Translations under genes and position numbers: made by a program
Origin: Ochrovirga pacifica
Lineage (GTDB): Bacteria; Bacteroidota; Bacteroidia; Flavobacteriales; Flavobacteriaceae
DNA length: 64,000 nucleotides
Assembly: GCF_000220525.1 (NCBI RefSeq)
Contig: NZ_AFPK01000013.1
Location: 43,568 to 107,567 of the forward strand
Direction: 5' to 3'
Notes under the pieces: model-generated
Told to the model about the DNA's origin: nothing
Databases searched by the model: none
The model's input: the letters and a program-made list of their open reading frames with translations, nothing else
Shown here: positions 27,521-35,012 of the stretch, piece after piece
Position numbering within the stretch: position 1 is the first letter of the stretch
How the letters are laid out: every line of letters begins with the position of its first letter

Positions 27521-29728
27521 ATGGCATCAATAAATTACTATCTAGACAAACCTGATAAAAAAGGATTTACACCAATACACTTAAGAATAAATTGCAATGG
27601 AAGACAATTAAAGATATCTATAGGTCAAAAAGTAAAACCAGAAAACTTCGATAAAGTAAGTCAAAAGATAACTGGAACAACATTAGAATCTAAAAAAATC
27701 AATCATTATTTGGATTTTTTAAGAGAAAGAGCTGACGAGTTTCTTCATCATTCTAATAAAAAGACTTTTATCCAAGACGAAGTAAAAAATGTTTTAAATG
27801 AGCACATAAAAAATTACAAGGAAAACAGCTTTGTAAACATTGTAAAAGAACAAATTTCACTTTACGGAAAACCGTTCACTTTTGTAGATTTATTTGCTGG
27901 AGCGGGTGGTTTTAGTGAAGGATTTTTACAAGCTGAACATAACAATAAATTCTTTGATTTTGTTGTAGCTAACGATATAAATGAAAACTGTGAATTAACT
28001 CACGTAGTACGATATAATCACCAATTAGGTTTGGATGCAGAATTTCTTAAACAAGATATTACCGAACCAGATTTTTTAGACAACTTACTAGAGAAAATAG
28101 ATGGCAAAAAAATTGATGTTGTTTGTGGAGGTCCACCTTGCCAAAGTTTTAGTCTTGCAGGAAAACGAAAAAAATTCGATAAAAAAGACGACTTATTTTC
28201 TCATTATTTAGAAGTTATTAAGGTATTACAGCCAAAATACTTCGTAATGGAGAATGTAAAAGGTATTTTAACTAAAGAAAAGGGTAAAATAAAAGAGCTT
28301 ATCATTAAAGAGATAAACTCTATAGTTGACATTAAAGAGATTCCTACACTCACATCATTTATAAAAAAAGTTCGAGTAGAATCAAATTCTTTTCTATTAG
28401 ATAGTATTATAAAACGTGTAGAACTTGAAAAACTACTCGAAAAAGACAAAGAAAGTGGAAAAGCAGATTTTATAAACTTTGTAGAAAATAGGTTCAGAAA
28501 ACTAACACCAAAAATTGCAGATTATAAAACCAGTAAAACAGACGAGAATATAAATACTATACGTCACGGTTTTAATCTTTTATCGCGAGCGAAAGAATGG
28601 GAAAAACTGAAACGTGATATTATAAAAGAAAAAGACTTTTGCAATATTGATAGTGATAATTTTGTAAATGCTTTTACTGATTTCATAACAGAAATCAGCT
28701 CAGAAAATGTTATATCAAAAATTGAAAATGCTTTCAAAATTTTAAAAGTTGAAAATATTTATAAAAAAGATTGTGATGATATCATTACTGCGTTAAAAAT
28801 CTATACAACTTCTTTTGATGAGTCAATAGAGATATTAAAATCGCATTGTAATAAATCACAGAAAAAGGAATTAGAAACTATTCTTGAAAGTATTAGACTT
28901 TACAAAATAGAAAAACCTTTTGTTGCTAACGCTTCAAATTATGGTGTTCCACAAAATAGAGAAAGAGTGCTTTTCATTGGTTGTCGAAAAGACCAAAAAT
29001 ATATTTCTGAAATTCCTGCAACCGTTTCTGAAGAAGAAAAGGTTACCATTTTCGAAGCTTTGTATGATTTAGATTTTATCGGTAACAATCAAGAAGCTCA
29101 CCGATACGAATTAGTTGATATTTCAACTCAATACAACGGAACAGCTAAGAAAATGGCTAAACTTTTGAAAAAACGTAGAATTGATGGGAAGCCAATCTCA
29201 AAAGGCGGAAAGTCGTTTGCGGAATGGTCAAGAAAAGGTAGATTAATTGAACGTTTCAAACCTCAAACAAAGCCTTTTTACGTAAGAAATACAGAAGCAC
29301 TTGAAAATGGAGAAAAGTATTTCGACATACTCAATAATCACAAAACAAGTAATCAAAACGAAACTGTTGTTGAAAGACTTGGAGTTATTTTAAAAAATGG
29401 AGATTATAAAAAAGCTCAACCAGAATTAGAAAAATTGGGGCTTTCTACCAACAAGCGAAATTATAATGTTTTAAAACCAGATGAACAAAGCTCTACAATA
29501 ATGACTATCGCAGATGATTATATTCATTACAATTCGCCAAGATCGTTAACAGTTAGAGAAATGGCACGTTTACAGTCTTTTGATGACTCTTTCGTATTTC
29601 AAGGGAAACGCTCAACGGGAGGAAATAATAGAAAAACGGAAGTGCCACAATACACTTTAGTTGGTAACGCTGTTCCACCTTTATTAGCAAGAGCAGTCGC
29701 AAGTGAAATTTTAAAAAATATCAAGTGA
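27521..29728 (+). CDS. DNA (cytosine-5) methyltransferase with N-terminal integrase-type Arm domain
   Basis: 735 aa. Residues 1 to about 75 match the Arm DNA-binding domain of Bacteroidota tyrosine recombinases ('GFTPIHLRINCNGRQLKISI', 'KINHYLDFLRERADEF'). The C5-methyltransferase core follows: motif I 'FVDLFAGAGGFSEGF' (121-135), motif IV 'GGPPCQSF' with catalytic Cys207, motif VI 'ENV' (244-246), motif VIII 'PQNRER' (477-482), motif IX from about 679 and 'VGNAVP' (714-719). About 225 residues, mostly helical and charged, separate motifs VI and VIII, far more than the roughly 40 of compact enzymes. It is the modification partner of the overlapping endonuclease gene. Confidence 0.93.
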   Translation: MASINYYLDKPDKKGFTPIHLRINCNGRQLKISIGQKVKPENFDKVSQKITGTTLESKKINHYLDFLRERADEFLHHSNKKTFIQDEVKNVLNEHIKNYKENSFVNIVKEQISLYGKPFTFVDLFAGAGGFSEGFLQAEHNNKFFDFVVANDINENCELTHVVRYNHQLGLDAEFLKQDITEPDFLDNLLEKIDGKKIDVVCGGPPCQSFSLAGKRKKFDKKDDLFSHYLEVIKVLQPKYFVMENVKGILTKEKGKIKELIIKEINSIVDIKEIPTLTSFIKKVRVESNSFLLDSIIKRVELEKLLEKDKESGKADFINFVENRFRKLTPKIADYKTSKTDENINTIRHGFNLLSRAKEWEKLKRDIIKEKDFCNIDSDNFVNAFTDFITEISSENVISKIENAFKILKVENIYKKDCDDIITALKIYTTSFDESIEILKSHCNKSQKKELETILESIRLYKIEKPFVANASNYGVPQNRERVLFIGCRKDQKYISEIPATVSEEEKVTIFEALYDLDFIGNNQEAHRYELVDISTQYNGTAKKMAKLLKKRRIDGKPISKGGKSFAEWSRKGRLIERFKPQTKPFYVRNTEALENGEKYFDILNNHKTSNQNETVVERLGVILKNGDYKKAQPELEKLGLSTNKRNYNVLKPDEQSSTIMTIADDYIHYNSPRSLTVREMARLQSFDDSFVFQGKRSTGGNNRKTEVPQYTLVGNAVPPLLARAVASEILKNIK

Positions 29729-30906
29729 GAAAACTTACAGACGAAGAACAAGAAAAAATAAAATTACTGACCAAAAACCAAATTTCTCTTACTTTAATTG
29801 AGCCAACCGAAACCGGATTGAAAAAATCCATTATGGATGCGACTGGTTCTGTTCGTAGTTATTTGAAAAGTGAGAACATTCACGATTATGAATTGCAGAA
29901 TCAGGGTACAGAGAGTAAAGTAATGATTCCAGCAATTATTCATACTGGCTTTAAGATTATCAAATCAAAAACTTCTCTATATCGTCCTTCAACTAAAAAA
30001 GGAGATCCAAGAATTTGGTTTTACGGTTTAACAAAGGTTGCTGACCCTAACGATATTATTGGAATCACTTTTTACAACGATAATTTTCAAGTTTTCAACT
30101 TGACAAAATTAGACATCAAGGAATTAATTTATTCTTCAATTCTAAATCCATTTCAAGAATTAATTAACGCAATCAATACGACAGAAAATGAAGTTGCTTT
30201 TGAGCTTTTAGCTCTGTTAAGAAAAATTGCGAATGCAGGCCCAATACCTTCAATGGTTGATGCTGATACTTCTGTAGGTAGGACACTTGAGACAGCACTC
30301 GGAATTAACATTAACTCATCAAAACAACCCGATTATAAAGGAATTGAACTTAAATCGTTTAGAAACAGCAGAACAAATCGAAAAAATCTATTCGCACAAG
30401 TTCCAGATTGGAACTTGAGTAAGTTTAAAAGTTCAGCAGAAATTCTTGACAATTTTGGTTATGAACGTGATGATGATTTTAAACTTTATTGCACAGTTTC
30501 AGCAATTACGAGAAACTCGCAAGGTTTGAATTTAAGAATTGATAGCGAGATAAAACAACTAATTGAAAACTCTGATAAACCAGAGGTTGGAGATTTTGTA
30601 GTCTGGACATTAGACAAACTTCATAACCGATTAAAATCAAAACATAAAGAAACATTTTGGGTAGAAGCCGAAAGTATAAGGATTGATGAACGTGAACATT
30701 TTCAATATAAGCTGGTAGAACACACAAAAAAACCAATTACCTCACAATTTGACTTGCTAATTGAACAAGGAATAATTACGCTTGACCATTTGATTAAGCG
30801 AAACTCAAAAGGAAAAGTGGTCGAAAAAGGTCCATTGTTTAAAATCAAACCGAAAGGAATTGAACTCTTATTCCCTCCGAGTATTAATTATAATTTGTTA
30901 TCATAA
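29725..30906 (+). CDS. MvaI/BcnI-like type II restriction endonuclease
   Basis: 393 aa from a GTG overlapping the methyltransferase stop (GTGA); no in-frame ATG lies nearby, so coupled translation is likely. The catalytic half starts near residue 165 and resembles MvaI/BcnI: 'VGRTLETALGI' followed by the PD-(D/E)XK set D203, E208 and K210 in 'PDYKGIELKS'. MvaI and BcnI are monomeric enzymes cutting CCWGG or CCSGG; recognition here is unproven. The first ~165 residues are an extra domain absent from MvaI, possibly for DNA recognition. Confidence 0.85.
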   Translation: MRKLTDEEQEKIKLLTKNQISLTLIEPTETGLKKSIMDATGSVRSYLKSENIHDYELQNQGTESKVMIPAIIHTGFKIIKSKTSLYRPSTKKGDPRIWFYGLTKVADPNDIIGITFYNDNFQVFNLTKLDIKELIYSSILNPFQELINAINTTENEVAFELLALLRKIANAGPIPSMVDADTSVGRTLETALGININSSKQPDYKGIELKSFRNSRTNRKNLFAQVPDWNLSKFKSSAEILDNFGYERDDDFKLYCTVSAITRNSQGLNLRIDSEIKQLIENSDKPEVGDFVVWTLDKLHNRLKSKHKETFWVEAESIRIDEREHFQYKLVEHTKKPITSQFDLLIEQGIITLDHLIKRNSKGKVVEKGPLFKIKPKGIELLFPPSINYNLLS

Positions 30907-30923
30907 AACTACCGTAAACTAAC

Positions 30924-31220
30924 ATGACTCAAACCCTTATCTCCTTACTTAGTATTGTCTTTGGGATATTAGGAGCTTTGGTTTTTAATGCTTTTTGCCA
31001 AAACAAAAAAACAAGTCTTACTGCTCTTGTTATTTTGGGTGTGTTTTCTAGTATATTATTTAGCAAATCTTTAGGAAAGTTGGGGGTTTCTCCTAATTTT
31101 ATTGTACAAAGTTTCGAAGTAAACTACAAATTGTTGTGCCTTAACCTGTCTATTTCATTCCTTTCGGGATGCTTTGGAACACAAATTTTCTCTTGGTTAA
31201 AAGCACGGTTTGGTAACTAG
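30924..31220 (+). CDS. Small integral membrane protein, unknown function
   Basis: 98 aa with three predicted membrane segments (about 5-25, 32-50 and 70-90; 'LISLLSIVFGILGALVFNAF', 'LSISFLSGCFGTQIFSWL'). I recognise no family. It lies 18 bases after the endonuclease gene and might belong to the restriction-modification insertion or be a resident gene now separated from the RidA gene. Confidence 0.55.
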   Translation: MTQTLISLLSIVFGILGALVFNAFCQNKKTSLTALVILGVFSSILFSKSLGKLGVSPNFIVQSFEVNYKLLCLNLSISFLSGCFGTQIFSWLKARFGN

Positions 31221-31296
31221 TAGCTAATCGTAAGTTTGAGTAAAAAGTACAAAGTAGTTGGCATGCTATACTCTGTACTAACTACTCTATACTACC

Positions 31297-33108
31297 TCAA
31301 TACGCTTCTTCAGGTACGTCGGTCAACGTATTCAAAAACGCAATAATGTCTATAATTTCAATTTCTGACAAATTCAATTCATCAAAAGGCAAAGTTTGAT
31401 GTGGCAAGTTAAACCCTAAACCAGCTCCTCCTCCTTGATTGTAAAAATCCATCACTTCCTCTAGGGTATTGTATACACCATTATGCATGTAAGGTGCTGT
31501 TAAGGCAATATTTCGTACCGTAGGGGTTTTAAACATTGTCTTATGATACTCTTGCTGGAACATGTGATAAAATCCTAAATCGGCATCTAATTCTTTATTT
31601 TTATTTGTTTTAGGAACTCCAATAGCTTCTTTTTCGGTATCCGTAAAAAATGGAGGTACAGTTCCATTGGTTAAGGGCATAAAATGACAGGTGGCACACA
31701 AGGCTTTTCCCATAAATAAATTAAACCCTCTTTTTTCTGATGCTGTAAACGTATCTTCTTCTCCTCTAATATTTTTATCAAACTTTGCACTAAATCCATT
31801 GAGTGTACCAACGTATGATGCAATAGCTCTCACCATATCTTGATTGCTTTTGGGAATTTTTCCATAAGCTTCTTTAAACAATTTTATATAAGTGGTGTCC
31901 ACTAATATTTGATCTGAAAATTGATGCACAGAACTATTAAATTCTCGATCGTTTTGAAAAACATTGCTAATTTGTTCGTTTAAATTCCCTGATTTTCCAT
32001 CCCAAAAAAATGCTTTTTGAAAAATAGAATTGATTAAAGTAGGAGAATTTCTTGATAAAGGTTTTCCCGAATTATCCAAAGAAAAACGAATTCCATCCGC
32101 ATAACCTTTCTTAGGATCGTGGCAAGTAACACAAGCCATATCTTTTGTTTTGGAAATATTAGCATCGTAAAACAATTTTTTTCCTAAGGCAATTTGTTTT
32201 GGAGTTGCATTTTGATTTTTGGGTCCTGCAAAATGATTTACATCCCAACTGTTTTCTTCAAAAAAAGTAGGAGCCTCTAAGTTAAAAGGATACACTCCAT
32301 TAGGTTGCCATAAATCACTTTTTTTTCTAATTGCCACCCAAAGGCGAGTGATAGGATTGAGATGATTTTTTATAAAGTCGAATTTATCAAAAGTGGTTGG
32401 ATTGCTGTGAGAACTTATGCTATAAACTGCTTTGTTGATTGCATTCACAAAAGAAATGTCTAGTTCTTTATCTTTAATTTGAATTCCTTTTTGAATACTA
32501 TTTTGATAGACAAACAACAAACTTTGCAATGAAATTTCAGCTTCTAGCACTCCCCATTGACTTACAGGAGTATCAAAATTAGCCATAGAAAAGCTTACAA
32601 TTCTAAGCAATTGTTGGTGTGTTGACAGAAAAAAACGTTGTGCATTGAGTTCATAATACGTCATTTCACTTTTTACCTTACTTAAAGTTCCTTCTATATA
32701 CTGCAAATTATCTACCCATTCTTGATGAGAGGTTTCTCCTAAAAAAATAGACTCTTCTAAAGTTTGTAACCCTACAGGAGGCAATATTTTACCGCTATTT
32801 TCTCTAAAAACTGGCAAAGCAGGACCGTTAACTCTATGTCCTGCCTTAGGGTTTAAATAAGACAAATAAGGCTCACATTTTTTGAATGCTGTTCTAATTT
32901 TTTTAAAAACAGTAATGTTGTGTTGGGAAGTACGATTAACACTATCTAAATCCTTTAGAAATACCAACGTTGAATCTAAGTTATCTAGATAGTACTGTTG
33001 CACTGGATCCCAATTTACCAAAGTTGTTTGCTGTTTTTCTTTTTTATTAAAACAAGCTGTAAAAACGATAAGTGCAAGTCCTGTTAAAATCAAAAATTTG
33101 AATTTCAT
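31297..33108 (-). CDS. Di-haem cytochrome c peroxidase-like lipoprotein (copy 1)
   Basis: 603 aa from the ATG at 33108, which begins a lipoprotein signal ('FLILTGLALIVFTAC'); an upstream ATG at 33141 lies in the intergenic hairpin. Residues about 30-280 are helical and may be imelysin-like ('GHRVNGPALPVF', 'GLQTLEESIF'), a tentative call. The C-terminal part is a MauG/CcpA-type peroxidase with CXXCH haem sites at 326-330 ('CVTCH') and 471-475 ('CATCH') and 'TPTVRNIALTAPYMHNGVY'. Such enzymes reduce peroxide or oxidise partner proteins in the periplasm. It follows a PhoX-like gene, and the pair is duplicated downstream on the map (copy 2). Confidence 0.9.
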   Translation of the reverse strand: MKFKFLILTGLALIVFTACFNKKEKQQTTLVNWDPVQQYYLDNLDSTLVFLKDLDSVNRTSQHNITVFKKIRTAFKKCEPYLSYLNPKAGHRVNGPALPVFRENSGKILPPVGLQTLEESIFLGETSHQEWVDNLQYIEGTLSKVKSEMTYYELNAQRFFLSTHQQLLRIVSFSMANFDTPVSQWGVLEAEISLQSLLFVYQNSIQKGIQIKDKELDISFVNAINKAVYSISSHSNPTTFDKFDFIKNHLNPITRLWVAIRKKSDLWQPNGVYPFNLEAPTFFEENSWDVNHFAGPKNQNATPKQIALGKKLFYDANISKTKDMACVTCHDPKKGYADGIRFSLDNSGKPLSRNSPTLINSIFQKAFFWDGKSGNLNEQISNVFQNDREFNSSVHQFSDQILVDTTYIKLFKEAYGKIPKSNQDMVRAIASYVGTLNGFSAKFDKNIRGEEDTFTASEKRGFNLFMGKALCATCHFMPLTNGTVPPFFTDTEKEAIGVPKTNKNKELDADLGFYHMFQQEYHKTMFKTPTVRNIALTAPYMHNGVYNTLEEVMDFYNQGGGAGLGFNLPHQTLPFDELNLSEIEIIDIIAFLNTLTDVPEEAY

Positions 33109-33129
33109 TAAGCTTCGAGATTTTAAAGA

Positions 33130-33161
33130 AATAGTTCCCAAAAATACTTTTGGGAACTATT
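33130..33161. terminator. Intergenic hairpin between PhoX-like gene and peroxidase, copy 1
   Basis: Perfect 14-bp stem AATAGTTCCCAAAA / TTTTGGGAACTATT (33130-33143 with 33148-33161), loop ATAC. It lies between the two genes of the pair. It may act as an attenuating terminator or as a processing/stability stem. Copy 2 has a different perfect hairpin at the same place. Confidence 0.6.
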
Positions 33162-33184
33162 AAAGTCAATTTTGTATTGTTTAA

Positions 33185-34747
33185 TTATTGTGGCAACCCT
33201 CTTAAGATTACGATTTGAGAAGCTCTATCAGACTCTCCTGTCCCATCATGACCGTCCAAAGCTTTAAAAGCATTGTCTTGCCAATATTTTACCTGAATGT
33301 TTAAGATAAAAGTTCCTGGTACTCCAACTTTATCAGAAACATCTATTAAAGAACCAAACTCTCCACTTTCTACAATATCTAAACTATTGTTTCCTAAAGA
33401 TTTTACTTTTAAGTCTAATAGATTTTTCACGTTATCTCCGGCTAAATCAGCTTGGTAAATAGAAGCTGCATGACCTCTATTCCAAGTTCCTCCGTTAGGA
33501 TCTTCTTGAATGTACACATAGTTTTCTGTAACACAAATATTGTCTGGACTTTGCAAAGGTCTTAAATACCCTTCTTTTCCTAAATCACTATCGTTACCAC
33601 TAATAATTTTTGTCAGTCTACCTGTTAAAGGAGAGTCTTCATCTAACTCTAATTTGTACACTGTACCTTGGTCGTTTACCGTACCTCTACCCGCACCTTT
33701 ACCTGTTACCGCAAAATAAATATTACGAGCATTGGCATCGCTTCCTTTTTGATAGTCTAAATCTTCCATTCTTACAAAGTGAGTTGCAAACAATGTATTT
33801 CTGTAATAATTAGATGTTTCACCGGTACTTAAATTTTTAGCGTTAGGAATTTCTAAAAACTCGATATCGTATGATTGTTTCAAATCAAAATCACTTTCAT
33901 CGTGTCTTTCTCCATCAGGAGCAGCAACAACACCACCAGCACCATCAGAAATTTGCTTTGCTCTAAGAACATATACTTTACCATTGGTTCTATCTGCATC
34001 TCCGTTTTCGGAAAGGTATAAAATAGGTTGCCCACCATCTAAGTCATTCCCCCCTAAGATTACCGTTTTTCCTGGGTAGGTATTTTTAGGTAATGGTACA
34101 GCGTTTTCCCACAAAAAATGTCCTAATGCTTTGTTTCCGTAATCTCCTGTTGGGTTTGGAGTTTCTACTCTTGGGTCTAGTTCTTTTACCACGTTACTAA
34201 TAGACTCTTCCGAAGCAGATAAGAAAACGTCTTTGTCTCCTCCGTGAATCTCTTTTTCCCACATAGTTCCCGAACACTGTCTAGAATAATCGGCAACTCC
34301 TGAGTTTAGTAAATAATCTCCCGAAATAGGATTTAAATTATTGTCTAAACGCAAACGAGCAACTGCTTTTGCATCTTCACAATTTACCACGTAAATAAAT
34401 CCATTTTCATCTTCTCTAATCAATCCAGACCCGTCTACAGTACTCGCTATCTGAAAGTTTGATTCCCCCACAACATCTACAGAAGTTAACAAAGAGTAAG
34501 CTTTTACATTGCTAAAACTCGGATTGATGTTTACCAAAGGTTCAATCAAAGATTTGTTGTAAAACATTTCTGTGTCTTCTAGAGTCACAGCATCCTTACC
34601 ATCTTGACCATCTTTTCCATTTTGTCCATCTACACCATCAATTCCGTCTTTTCCATCCAGGCCATCCAGTCCGTCTTCACCACAACTTATAGTAATTGCA
34701 GCCAAAGACATTGCTACCCATAATAAAGGTAATTTTAAAATTTTCAT
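33185..34747 (-). CDS. PhoX/DUF839-like lipoprotein with collagen-like repeat (copy 1)
   Basis: 520 aa from the ATG at 34747, where a lipoprotein signal starts ('VAMSLAAITISC', Cys22); the open frame extends 42 codons further without homology. Directly after the Cys come ten Gly-X-Y triplets (about 23-52, mostly GxD). The body resembles the PhoX/DUF839 propeller ('LQSPDNICVTENYVYIQED', 'VRMEDLDYQKGSDANARNIY', 'NIYFAVTGKGAGRGTVND'). PhoX enzymes are Ca2+/Fe3+ phosphatases, but the catalytic set was not verified here. It is the upstream partner of the di-haem peroxidase. Confidence 0.82.
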   Translation of the reverse strand: MKILKLPLLWVAMSLAAITISCGEDGLDGLDGKDGIDGVDGQNGKDGQDGKDAVTLEDTEMFYNKSLIEPLVNINPSFSNVKAYSLLTSVDVVGESNFQIASTVDGSGLIREDENGFIYVVNCEDAKAVARLRLDNNLNPISGDYLLNSGVADYSRQCSGTMWEKEIHGGDKDVFLSASEESISNVVKELDPRVETPNPTGDYGNKALGHFLWENAVPLPKNTYPGKTVILGGNDLDGGQPILYLSENGDADRTNGKVYVLRAKQISDGAGGVVAAPDGERHDESDFDLKQSYDIEFLEIPNAKNLSTGETSNYYRNTLFATHFVRMEDLDYQKGSDANARNIYFAVTGKGAGRGTVNDQGTVYKLELDEDSPLTGRLTKIISGNDSDLGKEGYLRPLQSPDNICVTENYVYIQEDPNGGTWNRGHAASIYQADLAGDNVKNLLDLKVKSLGNNSLDIVESGEFGSLIDVSDKVGVPGTFILNIQVKYWQDNAFKALDGHDGTGESDRASQIVILRGLPQ

Positions 34748-34951
34748 TGTATTAAATTTGTTTTTGTTTATGGCTGCGAAACTAGATATCCAATCAGCAC
34801 AAAGGGAGTGAAATCGTATTAAAAGGTGGAGTTTTATATCAAAACACAGCACTTTAGAAACAAAAAACAGCACTATTATTACAAGTACATTAAGTTTACT
34901 TAAAAGAAACTTTTACCTAACATACGAGTTTAAAAAAGCAAAAAAAGAACA

Positions 34952-34985
34952 TAAAAAAATCCTCATCAAAAATATTGATGAGGAT
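34952..34985 (-). terminator. Rho-independent terminator after peroxidase copy 2
   Basis: Perfect 10-bp stem ATCCTCATCA / TGATGAGGAT (34959-34968 with 34976-34985), 7-base loop, followed on the minus strand by a T-run (34952-34958). It lies 27 bases past the stop of copy 2 peroxidase and separates the two duplicated modules. Confidence 0.8.
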
Positions 34986-35012
34986 GCTATTATTTGATAT
35001 AAAAATTATGGT

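Noticed and set aside
27521..29728. Intact integrase or transposase in the restriction-modification region
   Set aside because: Only the Arm-type N-terminal domain is present; the catalytic part is a methyltransferase and no tyrosine-recombinase Arg/His/Tyr set was found.
33109..33141. Longer N-terminus for peroxidase copy 1
   Set aside because: The extension is encoded by the intergenic hairpin and would bury the lipoprotein signal that starts at 33108.
34573..34681. CRISPR-like or tandem repeat DNA in the PhoX-like genes
   Set aside because: The repeats are 9-base multiples encoding Gly-X-Y triplets inside a coding frame, not spacer-separated repeats.
34748..34873. 42-residue N-terminal extension of PhoX-like copy 1
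   Set aside because: It precedes a clean lipoprotein signal peptide, has no counterpart in copy 2, and reads like untranslated DNA.
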